Source of the DNA: Nocardioidaceae bacterium
GTDB lineage: Bacteria; Actinomycetota; Actinomycetes; Propionibacteriales; Nocardioidaceae
Direction: 5' to 3'
NCBI GenBank assembly: GCA_025966335.1
Contig: JAICRS010000074.1
Coordinates: 1-12,169, forward strand
DNA: 12,169 bases
The notes under the pieces are model-generated. The model was not told the DNA's origin, made no database searches, and worked only from the letters and a program-made list of their open reading frames with translations. A program made the translations under genes and the position numbers. Each line of letters starts with the position of its first letter. The first letter of the stretch is position 1. Below, in pieces: positions 1 to 7,011 of the stretch.

Positions 1-1767
1 CTGCGCCATCGCGATGTCGTAGTTGGGCAGGAACACGATCCGGTGCCGCACCTGCGGGTCGTCGGCGAACCGGACGATCTCCTGGATCAGCTTCTTGCCG
101 CCCTCGTCCGCGGGGTGCGACTTGCCCGCGATCACCAGCTGCACCGGCCGCTCCGGGTGCAGCAGGATCCGCTTGAGGCGCTCGGGGTCGCGCAGCATCA
201 GGGTCAGCCGCTTGTACGAAGGCACCCGTCGCGCGAAGCCGATCGTCAACACGTCGGGATCGAGTGCGGAGTCAATCCAGGTGAGCTCGGCCGGTGCCGC
301 ACCTCGCTGCTTCCACGACTTCCTCAACCGCTTTCGGGCATCGGTCACCAGGCACTCGCGCAGGGTGCGCTTGGTGGCCCAGATGTCCTTGCCGGGAACG
401 GTGTCCACGACGTCGAAGACCTGCTCCGGGTCGTCGTCCTCCGGGTCCGAACCTGGCTTGACCCCTTGGCTGCGGGCCAGCTCGAACACCTCGCGGGCCA
501 CCCAGGTCGGCGCGTGCACCCCGTTGGTGATCGAGGTGATCGGGCGCTCCTTCGCGTCGAACTCGGGCCACAGGCCGCCGAACATCTCCCGGCTGACCTC
601 GCCGTGCAGGAGCGACACCCCGTTGGCGCGCTGCGCGAGCCGGAAACCCATCACCGCCATGTTGAACACACCGCGGTCGCCGCTCGGGTAGTCCTCGCGA
701 CCGAGCTCGAGGATCTTCTCGACCGGGACGCCGGGACTCGCGTTGTCGCCGCCGAAGTACTGCTCGACCATGTCCCGCGGGAACCGGTCGATGCCGGCCG
801 GCACCGGCGTGTGCGTGGTGAACACCGTCCCGGCGCGGGAGACCTCCAGCGCGGTGGCGAAGTCGAGCCCGGTGTCCTCGGTGAGCTCGCGGATCCGCTC
901 GATGCCGAGGAAGCCGGCGTGGCCCTCGTTGGTGTGGAACACCTCAGGGTCCGGCGCGCCGGTGATCCGTGAGTAGGCGCGCAGCGCCCGCACCCCACCG
1001 ACGCCGAGCAGCATCTCCTGGCGCAGCCGGTGCTCGGTGGTCCCGCCGTACAGCCGGTCGGTGACCTCCCGGATCACGTCGCTGTTCTCCTCCACGTCGG
1101 AGTCGAGCAGGAGCAGCGGAACCCGGCCGACCTGGGCGATCCAGATCCGAGCTGTGAGCGACTCACCGCCGGGCAGGCCGAAGGAGATCTTCGCCGGCGT
1201 GCCGTCCGGTTCCCGGAGGATGGAGATCGGCAGGCCGTCGGGGTCGAGGACGGGGTACTTCTCCTGCTGCCACCCCTCCCGCGAGAGTGACTGGCGGAAG
1301 TAGCCGTGCCGGTAGAGCAGGCCGACACCGACGATCGGGACGCCGAGGTCGCTCGCGGTCTTGAGGTGGTCCCCGGCCAGGATGCCGAGACCGCCGGAGT
1401 ACTGCGGCAGCACGGCCGTGATCCCGAACTCGGGTGAGAAGTAGGCGATCGAGCGCGGAGCCGACTCCCCGAGCGACTGGAACCAGCGGTCGCCGGTCAG
1501 GTAGTGCTCGAGGTCCTTGTGCGTCCTCTCGAGCATGCCCATGAACGCCTCGTCGTCGACCAGCTGGCGGAGCCGCTCGGCGGAGACGGAGCCGAGCAGC
1601 CGCACCGGATCGTTGCCGGAGGTCTCCCAGACGTCCGGGTCGATCGCGGCGAACAGGTCCTGAGTCTCCGGGTGCCACGACCAGCGGAGGTTGTTCACGA
1701 GATCGCCGAGCGGCTTCAGCGGCTCAGGCAGGACGGGACGGACGGTGAACCGGCGGATAGCTCTCAC
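1..1767 (-). CDS. glgP: alpha-glucan (maltodextrin/glycogen) phosphorylase, 3' end beyond window
   Basis: Phosphorolysis of alpha-1,4-glucan chains to glucose-1-phosphate, a cytosolic PLP enzyme of the short actinobacterial GlgP family. Only the first 589 residues are inside; the mycobacterial protein is about 860 residues, so roughly the last third, with the PLP-lysine motif, lies outside. The N-terminus MRAIRRFTVRPVLPE matches mycobacterial GlgP. Family motifs follow in order: FSPEFGI from residue 110, then LPQYSGGLGILAGDHLK; HTNEGH at 278-283; NGVHAPTW at 415-422; and VPSYKR near residue 512. The GTG at 1765-1767 is chosen because it reproduces the family N-terminus. AGGGG abuts it directly, too close for a normal ribosome binding site, and a TAnnnT box lies 6 nt upstream, so the mRNA may be leaderless. 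It is transcribed divergently from glgE, as I recall for Mycobacterium, which suggests coordinated breakdown and synthesis. No frameshift was seen in the visible part. Confidence 0.95.
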   Translation of the reverse strand, partial: MRAIRRFTVRPVLPEPLKPLGDLVNNLRWSWHPETQDLFAAIDPDVWETSGNDPVRLLGSVSAERLRQLVDDEAFMGMLERTHKDLEHYLTGDRWFQSLGESAPRSIAYFSPEFGITAVLPQYSGGLGILAGDHLKTASDLGVPIVGVGLLYRHGYFRQSLSREGWQQEKYPVLDPDGLPISILREPDGTPAKISFGLPGGESLTARIWIAQVGRVPLLLLDSDVEENSDVIREVTDRLYGGTTEHRLRQEMLLGVGGVRALRAYSRITGAPDPEVFHTNEGHAGFLGIERIRELTEDTGLDFATALEVSRAGTVFTTHTPVPAGIDRFPRDMVEQYFGGDNASPGVPVEKILELGREDYPSGDRGVFNMAVMGFRLAQRANGVSLLHGEVSREMFGGLWPEFDAKERPITSITNGVHAPTWVAREVFELARSQGVKPGSDPEDDDPEQVFDVVDTVPGKDIWATKRTLRECLVTDARKRLRKSWKQRGAAPAELTWIDSALDPDVLTIGFARRVPSYKRLTLMLRDPERLKRILLHPERPVQLVIAGKSHPADEGGKKLIQEIVRFADDPQVRHRIVFLPNYDIAMAQ

Positions 1768-1804
1768 CCCCTGACCGTAACCAACGCGGGTTGATCGCTC
1801 CAAC
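1768..1804 (-). promoter_or_regulatory. putative glgP promoter, possibly leaderless
   Basis: Read on the minus strand, TTGGAG (1804-1799) and TACGGT (1779-1774) are separated by 19 nt and resemble actinobacterial -35 and -10 (TAnnnT) boxes. The -10 box ends 6 nt before the GTG of glgP, so transcription would start at or next to the first base of the start codon. The -35-like box lies inside the duplicated GTTGATCGYTCCAAC element. The spacer is slightly longer than ideal and the call rests on pattern alone. Confidence 0.35.
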
Positions 1805-1850
1805 AGGCGGTCGACATTCGCGGGAACGCCCATCCGTTGATCGTTCCAAC
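1790..1850. repeat. duplicated 15-bp element in the glgP-glgE divergent region (candidate operator)
   Basis: GTTGATCGCTCCAAC at 1790-1804 recurs as GTTGATCGTTCCAAC at 1836-1850, a 14/15 match 46 bp apart. Each copy has a small dyad, GTTG-N7-CAAC. A further CCAAC at 1781-1785 pairs with GGTTG at 1789-1793, and GGTTG recurs at 1883-1887 and 1895-1899. Copy 1 ends 22 nt from the glgP start; copy 2 ends 42 nt from the preferred glgE start, or 24 nt from the alternative at 1875. A regulator binding site shared by both promoters is an inference; each copy also carries TTGATC, which could serve as a plus-strand -35 box. Confidence 0.5.
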
Positions 1851-1865
1851 CGCTACTTGCATGGT
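1837..1865 (+). promoter_or_regulatory. weak candidate promoter for the glgE operon
   Basis: TTGATC (1837-1842) and CATGGT (1860-1865) are separated by 17 nt, giving a possible -35/-10 pair with a start near 1872 and a leader of about 20 nt before the ATG at 1893. The -10 box is a poor match, so this is the best available candidate in a short intergenic region, not a firm call. The -35 lies within copy 2 of the duplicated element. Confidence 0.25.
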
Positions 1866-1892
1866 CTTGTCCGGATGGGGCAGGTTGAAGGC

Positions 1893-3866
1893 ATGGTTGG
1901 TCGAATCCCCATCACGGATGTCACCCCCGTCGTCGACTGCGGTCGCTACCCGGCCAAGGCGGCGGTCGGCGAGCCGTTCACCGTCACCGCGCTCGTGTTC
2001 CGCGAAGGCCACGACGCGCTCAACGCCGACGTCGTGCTGACCGACCCGCACGGCGTACGACGGCCCTGGATCCGGATGACCAAGGACCCGGAGGAGCCGG
2101 ACCTGTGGAGCGCGGAGGTCAGCGCCGACGAGCCGGGCCCCTGGACGTTCGAGGTCGAGGGGTGGGGAGACCCGGTCGCGACCTGGCGGCACGCCTCCGA
2201 GATCAAGATCCCGGCGGGGATCGACGTCGAGCTGATGTTCGCCGAGGGTGCGCTGCTGCTGGAGCGGATCGCCGAGAACCTCCCCCGCAAGGGCGTGGAG
2301 CGGCAGGCGATCGCCGATGCGCTGAAGGGGATCAACGACACCAGCCGGCCGGACGCGGTCCGGTACGCCGCCGCGACCTCGCCCGCGGTCGACGAGGTGC
2401 TCGCCCGCCACCCGCTGCGCGAGCTGGTGACCAGCGCGGGTCCGTACCCCTTCCACGTCGACCGCACCCGCGCCCTGTTCGGGTCGTGGTACGAGTTCTT
2501 CCCCCGCTCCGAGGGCGCAGTCATGGACCCGCGGACCGGGAAGGCCGTCTCGGGCACGTTCCGGACGGCCGCCAAGCGGCTCGACGCGGTCGCCGCGATG
2601 GGGTTCGACATCGTCTACCTGCCGCCGATCCACCCGATCGGGAAGATCAACCGGAAGGGCCCGAACAACACGCTGGTCACCGAGGAAGGTGATCCCGGCT
2701 CACCGTGGGCGATCGGCTCGGACGAGGGCGGCCACGACGCCGTACACCCCGACCTGGGCACGCTCGAGGACTTCGACGCGTTCGTGCAGCGCGCCAACGA
2801 GCTGGGCCTGGAGGTCGCCCTCGACCTGGCGCTCCAGGCGGCACCGGACCACCCCTGGGTGAAGTCCAACCCGGAGTGGTTCACCACCCGCGCGGACGGC
2901 ACCATCGCCTACGCGGAGAACCCCCCGAAGAAGTACCAGGACATTTATCCGGTCAACTTCGACAACGACCCGAAGGGCATCTACGCCGAGGTGCTCCGGG
3001 TGGTGCGGCACTGGATGGCGCACGGCGTACGCGTGTTCCGGGTCGACAACCCGCACACCAAGCCCGTCGAGTTCTGGGAGTGGCTGCTCGGCGAGATCCG
3101 CAAGACCGACCCGGACGTGATCTTCCTGTCCGAGGCGTTCACCAAGCCGGCGATGATGCGCACGCTTGCCGCGATCGGCTTCCACCAGTCCTACACCTAC
3201 TTCACCTGGCGCAACGCCAAGTGGGAGCTCGAGGCCTATCTCAACGAGCTGTCCCGCGAGACCAGCCACGTGCTGCGCCCGAACCTGTTCGTGAACACCC
3301 CGGACATCCTGCACGCCTACCTGCAGTACGGCGGTCCGGCCGCGTTCAAGATCCGCGCCGCGATCGCCGCCACGGCCTCCCCGTCGTGGGGCGTCTACGC
3401 CGGCTTCGAGCTGTTCGAGCACGTCGCGGTCAAGCCCGGCAGCGAGGAGTACCTCGACTCGGAGAAGTACCAGGTCCGGGTCCGCGACTGGGAGGCCGCC
3501 GAGGCGGAGGGGCGCACCCTGGCGCCGTACATCACCCGCCTGAACCAGGTCCGCCGCGAGCACCCCGCGCTGCAGCAGCTGCGGAACCTGACCGTCCACT
3601 CCAGCGACGACGAGTCCATGCTGGTGTTCTCCAAGCGGACCGGCGACGACACCGTGATCGTCGTGGTCAACGTCGACCCGCACGCACCACGGGAGACCAC
3701 CGTGCACCTGAACATGCCGTCGCTGGGCATGGACTGGCAGGACACCTTCGTGGTCCACGACGAGCTGACCGACCAGACCTGGCGCTGGGGCGAGCGCAAC
3801 TACGTCCGTCTCGACCCCTACCACGAGCCCGCGCACGTCCTCACCGTTCGGAGGCCCAGCCTGTGA
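1893..3866 (+). CDS. glgE: alpha-1,4-glucan:maltose-1-phosphate maltosyltransferase GlgE
   Basis: GH13_3 enzyme that transfers maltosyl units from maltose-1-phosphate to the non-reducing end of alpha-1,4-glucan, releasing phosphate in the cytosol. From the ATG at 1893 it is 657 residues; Streptomyces coelicolor GlgE1 is about 675 and mycobacterial GlgE about 700. An N-terminal beta domain (about 1-200, with CGRYPAKAAVGE and EGWGDPVATWRH) precedes the GH13 barrel (YLPPIHPIGKINRKG, SPWAIGSDEGGHD, KYQDIYPVNFDNDP). Nucleophile D385 (FRVDNPHTKP), acid/base E414 (FLSEAFTKP) and D471 (NTPDIL) keep the spacing of D394/E423/D480 in S. coelicolor GlgE1. A C-terminal beta domain ends with WGERNYVRLDPY. 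Start: homology begins at VGRIP; AGG at 1882-1884 sits 8 nt before this ATG. In-frame ATG 1875 and TTG 1791 are alternatives without better ribosome sites. It is the first gene of the operon, with its stop overlapping the treS start by 4 nt (GTGA). Confidence 0.96.
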   Translation: MVGRIPITDVTPVVDCGRYPAKAAVGEPFTVTALVFREGHDALNADVVLTDPHGVRRPWIRMTKDPEEPDLWSAEVSADEPGPWTFEVEGWGDPVATWRHASEIKIPAGIDVELMFAEGALLLERIAENLPRKGVERQAIADALKGINDTSRPDAVRYAAATSPAVDEVLARHPLRELVTSAGPYPFHVDRTRALFGSWYEFFPRSEGAVMDPRTGKAVSGTFRTAAKRLDAVAAMGFDIVYLPPIHPIGKINRKGPNNTLVTEEGDPGSPWAIGSDEGGHDAVHPDLGTLEDFDAFVQRANELGLEVALDLALQAAPDHPWVKSNPEWFTTRADGTIAYAENPPKKYQDIYPVNFDNDPKGIYAEVLRVVRHWMAHGVRVFRVDNPHTKPVEFWEWLLGEIRKTDPDVIFLSEAFTKPAMMRTLAAIGFHQSYTYFTWRNAKWELEAYLNELSRETSHVLRPNLFVNTPDILHAYLQYGGPAAFKIRAAIAATASPSWGVYAGFELFEHVAVKPGSEEYLDSEKYQVRVRDWEAAEAEGRTLAPYITRLNQVRREHPALQQLRNLTVHSSDDESMLVFSKRTGDDTVIVVVNVDPHAPRETTVHLNMPSLGMDWQDTFVVHDELTDQTWRWGERNYVRLDPYHEPAHVLTVRRPSL

Positions 3867-5596
3867 CAGAGCCCGTGACCGACCAGCTGCCGGAGACGGC
3901 CGAGGGGCTGCCCGCCCATGAACCGGACTGGTTCAAGACCGCGGTCTTCTACGAGGTGCTGGTCCGCTCGTTCAAGGACTCCAACGGCGACGGCATCGGT
4001 GACTTCAAGGGGCTGACCGAGAAGCTCGACTACCTCGACTGGCTCGGCGTGGACTGCCTGTGGGTGCCGCCGTTCTTCACCTCGCCGCTGCGTGACGGCG
4101 GGTACGACGTGGCCGACTACACCGACATCCTGCCCGAGGTCGGCACCGTCGACGACTTCCACGAGTTCCTCGACGCGGCGCACGCCCGGGGCATCCGGGT
4201 GATCATCGACTTCGTGATGAACCACACCTCCGACCAGCACCCGTGGTTCCAGGAGTCGCGGAGGGACCCCGAGGGCCCGTTCGGCGACTTCTACGTGTGG
4301 TCCGACACCGACGAGCTCTACGAGGACGCCCGGATCATCTTCGTCGACACCGAGCCGTCGAACTGGACCTGGGACCCGGTGCGGCAGCAGTACTTCTGGC
4401 ACCGCTTCTACAGCCACCAGCCGGACCTGAACTTCGACAACCCCAAGGTCCACCAGGCGATGTTCGAGGCGCTGAGGTTCTGGCTGGACATGGGCATCGA
4501 CGGCTTCCGCCTCGACGCCGTCCCCTACCTCTACGAGCGCCGAGGCACCAACGGCGAGAACCTCAAGGAGACCCACGAGTTCCTCAAGCAGGTCCGCACC
4601 TACGTCGACGAGCACTACCCCGACCGGGTGCTGCTGGCGGAGGCGAACCAGTGGCCGGCCGACGTCGTCGACTACTTCGGCGACTTCGAGAAGGGCGGCG
4701 ACGAGTGCCACATGTGCTTCCACTTCCCGGTGATGCCGCGCATCTTCATGGCGGTCCGCCGTGAGTCGCGGTTCCCGATCTCGGAGATCCTCGAGCAGAC
4801 CCCGGCGATCCCCGACAACTGCCAGTGGGGCATCTTCCTGCGCAACCACGACGAGCTGACCCTGGAGATGGTCGCCGACGAGGACCGCGACTACATGTGG
4901 GACGAGTACGCCAAGGATCCGCGGATGAAGGCGAACATCGGCATCCGCCGCCGGCTCGCCCCCCTGCTCGACAACGACATCAACCAGATGGAGCTGTTCA
5001 CCGCCCTGCTGCTCTCCATGCCCGGCTCACCGGTGCTCTACTACGGCGACGAGATCGGGATGGGCGACAACATCTGGCTCGGTGACCGCGACGGCGTACG
5101 CACCCCGATGCAGTGGACGCCGGACCGCAACGCCGGGTTCTCGGTCGCCACCCCGGGCCGGCTGCACCTGCCGGTGATCCAGGACCCGGTGTTCGGCTAC
5201 CAGCGCGTCAACGTCGAGACCGAGCTGGAGAACGCGTCCTCGCTGCTGCACTGGACCAGGCGGATGATCAACGCCCGCAAGAAGCACCCCTCGTTCGGGA
5301 TGGGCACCTTCACCGACCTCGGCGGGTCCAACCCGAGCGTGCTCAGCTACATGCGCGAGTACACCGACGGCGACAGCTCCGACCTCGTCCTGTGCGTGAA
5401 CAACCTGTCCCGGTTCCCGCAGCCGGTCGAGCTCGACCTGCGGCGCTGGGAAGGCATCGAACCCGTCGAGCTGCTCGGCGGCGTCCGGTTCCCGCAGATC
5501 GGCGAGCTGCCCTACCTGCTCACGCTCGGTGCCTACGGCTTCTACTGGTTCCGGCTGCCGCAGCCGGCAGCGGAGGAAGGGAGCGCTCCCTCGTGA
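3863..5596 (+). CDS. treS: trehalose synthase / maltose alpha-D-glucosyltransferase TreS
   Basis: GH13 intramolecular isomerase interconverting trehalose and maltose; in this operon it supplies maltose to the maltokinase Pep2, with which it forms a complex in mycobacteria. It has 577 residues (about 600 in Mycobacterium) and no fused kinase. Visible family blocks: KTAVFYEVLVRSFKDSNGDG near residue 27, WVPPFFTSPLRDGGYDV, DFVMNHTSDQHPWF, then nucleophile D218 in GFRLDAV, acid/base E260 in LLAEANQW and H329-D330 in RNHDEL. These match M. smegmatis TreS D230/E272/D342 with a constant offset of 12. YYGDEIGMGDNIWLGDRDG and RTPMQWTPDRNAGFS follow, then a short beta C-terminus. The GTG at 3863 is chosen because GGAGG at 3850-3854 lies 8 nt upstream and the family N-terminus begins shortly after. 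The long in-frame extension upstream lies over glgE and is not real. It overlaps glgE and pep2 by 4 nt each. Confidence 0.96.
   Translation: MTEPVTDQLPETAEGLPAHEPDWFKTAVFYEVLVRSFKDSNGDGIGDFKGLTEKLDYLDWLGVDCLWVPPFFTSPLRDGGYDVADYTDILPEVGTVDDFHEFLDAAHARGIRVIIDFVMNHTSDQHPWFQESRRDPEGPFGDFYVWSDTDELYEDARIIFVDTEPSNWTWDPVRQQYFWHRFYSHQPDLNFDNPKVHQAMFEALRFWLDMGIDGFRLDAVPYLYERRGTNGENLKETHEFLKQVRTYVDEHYPDRVLLAEANQWPADVVDYFGDFEKGGDECHMCFHFPVMPRIFMAVRRESRFPISEILEQTPAIPDNCQWGIFLRNHDELTLEMVADEDRDYMWDEYAKDPRMKANIGIRRRLAPLLDNDINQMELFTALLLSMPGSPVLYYGDEIGMGDNIWLGDRDGVRTPMQWTPDRNAGFSVATPGRLHLPVIQDPVFGYQRVNVETELENASSLLHWTRRMINARKKHPSFGMGTFTDLGGSNPSVLSYMREYTDGDSSDLVLCVNNLSRFPQPVELDLRRWEGIEPVELLGGVRFPQIGELPYLLTLGAYGFYWFRLPQPAAEEGSAPS
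5578..5591 (+). promoter_or_regulatory. 14-bp palindrome overlapping the pep2 ribosome binding site
   Basis: AGGGAGCGCTCCCT at 5578-5591 is a perfect palindrome ending 1 nt before the pep2 GTG. GGAGGAAGGGAG at 5572-5583 is the Shine-Dalgarno region, and its 3' part forms the left arm. In mRNA it could fold as a 5-bp stem with a GCGC loop that covers part of the ribosome site and opens when ribosomes finish treS. The base pairing is read directly; a regulatory role is inferred. Confidence 0.4.
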
Positions 5597-7011
5597 CCGC
5601 CGCTCTCGAGCAGTTCATCGGCTCCGCCCGCTGGTTCGGCGGCAAGGGCCGGACGTTCACCGTCGGAGAGGTACGCCGGCTCGGCTGGCTGAACGGGTCC
5701 GCGGACCCCGACGCCCCGCGGGCCCGCATCGAGCTCGCCACCGTCGAGTACGACGACGGGTCCAGCGACCTCTACCAGCTCCCGTTGGCCTACTACCTCC
5801 AGGTCCAGGACCGGCTCGAGCACGCGCTGGTCGGCGAGTGGGAGGACGAGGAGCTGGGCCAGGTGTTCGTCTACGACGCCCTGCAGGACCGGGCCGCCGC
5901 GGCGCTGTGGCTCGAGGCGTTCGTGGCACGCGCCCGGCTCGACGACCTGGTCTTCCACCGGCTCGAGGGCCACGAGCTCGACACCGACGTCTACTCGTCG
6001 CTCTTCTCCGGCGAGCAGAGCAACTCCTCGGTGCGGTTCGGCGAGGACAGCCTGATGAAGGTCTTCCGCAAGATCACGCCGGGCCGCAACCCCGACGTCG
6101 AGATCCACGAGGCGCTCACCAAGGCGGACAACGAGCACGTGGCCGCGCTCTACGGCTGGCTCGAGACGCCCGCGCGGGACTCCGACGAGCCGATGCAGCT
6201 CGCGATGCTCCAGCAGTTCCTGCGCACCGCGAGCGACGGCTGGGACCTCGCGCTGGCCAGCGTCCGCGACCTGTTCGCCGAGGCCGACCTGCACGCCGAC
6301 GAGGTCGGTGGCGACTTCGCCGCGGAGTCGCACCGGCTGGGCATCGCCACGGCCGAGGTCCACGACGCGCTCGCCGCGCACTTCCCCACCGAGACCTGGG
6401 GCAAGGAGCAGCTCGCCGAGCTGGCGGCGGCCATGGACCAGCGACTGGACGCGGCCATCGAGGTGGTTCCCGACCTCGACGCGCACGCCGACGGCCTGCG
6501 GGAAGCGTTCGACGCGGTGGCCGGGCTGAGCGAGCCGGTCGTCGTGCAGCGGATCCATGCCGACTTCCACCTCGGACAGACGCTGCGCACCGTCCGCGGC
6601 TGGAAGATCGTCGACTTCGAGGGCGAGCCGGCCAAGCCGCTGTCCGAGCGGGTCCGGCCGGACAGCGCCTGGCGCGACGTCGCCGGCATGCTCCGCTCCT
6701 TCGACTACGCCGCGCACGCGGTGGAGGCCGACGTCCAGGAGGCGGGCGCCCAGATCCAGTACCGCGCGACCGAGTGGGTCGAGCGCAACAGCACGGCGTT
6801 CCTCGAGGGGTACGTCGAGGCCAGCGACCGCACCGAGAGCGGTGAGCTCTCCGTCGACCAGAAGGTGCTGCTCCGCGCCTACGAGGTCGACAAGGCCGTC
6901 TACGAGACCGTGTACGAGGCGCGCAACCGGCCCGACTGGATCAGTATCCCGTTGTCCGCGATCGAACGGCTCACCCAGTCCGATGTCGAGCGCCCGGAGG
7001 CGAGCAGCTGA
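5593..7011 (+). CDS. pep2: maltokinase Pep2/Mak
   Basis: ATP-dependent maltose 1-kinase making maltose-1-phosphate, the donor substrate of GlgE. It has 472 residues (about 455 in mycobacteria) and an aminoglycoside-phosphotransferase-like fold. The N-terminal cap begins MTAALEQFIGSARWFGGKGR, with the ARWFGGKGR motif typical of maltokinases. GEQSNSSVRFGEDSLMKVFRK near residues 138-158 is the nucleotide-binding part with the ATP lysine. IHADFHLGQTL gives catalytic D324 with H326 and Q329, and KIVDFEGEP gives metal-binding D341; the 17-residue spacing equals that of D305/D322 in the M. vanbaalenii enzyme as I recall it. The GTG at 5593 follows a strong GGAGGAAGGGAG and overlaps the treS stop by 4 nt; upstream in-frame codons belong to the treS region. 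The stop shares one base with the glgB ATG (TGATG). Close coupling with treS suits a TreS-Pep2 complex. Confidence 0.95.
   Translation: MTAALEQFIGSARWFGGKGRTFTVGEVRRLGWLNGSADPDAPRARIELATVEYDDGSSDLYQLPLAYYLQVQDRLEHALVGEWEDEELGQVFVYDALQDRAAAALWLEAFVARARLDDLVFHRLEGHELDTDVYSSLFSGEQSNSSVRFGEDSLMKVFRKITPGRNPDVEIHEALTKADNEHVAALYGWLETPARDSDEPMQLAMLQQFLRTASDGWDLALASVRDLFAEADLHADEVGGDFAAESHRLGIATAEVHDALAAHFPTETWGKEQLAELAAAMDQRLDAAIEVVPDLDAHADGLREAFDAVAGLSEPVVVQRIHADFHLGQTLRTVRGWKIVDFEGEPAKPLSERVRPDSAWRDVAGMLRSFDYAAHAVEADVQEAGAQIQYRATEWVERNSTAFLEGYVEASDRTESGELSVDQKVLLRAYEVDKAVYETVYEARNRPDWISIPLSAIERLTQSDVERPEASS

Noticed and set aside
1790..1804. LacI/MalR-type operator
   Set aside because: The element has only 4-bp arms around a 7-bp centre, without the symmetric central CG core expected for LacI-family sites, so no regulator family is assigned.
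1791..1892. N-terminal extension of GlgE to the TTG at 1791
   Set aside because: The extension would run through the duplicated element and the promoter region, has no convincing Shine-Dalgarno site, and GlgE homology begins at VGRIP just after the ATG at 1893.
2705..3862. Upstream in-frame extension of TreS
   Set aside because: It overlies the conserved glgE coding sequence in another frame and reads as Arg/Pro/Gly-rich noise; GTG 3863 with GGAGG fits the family N-terminus.
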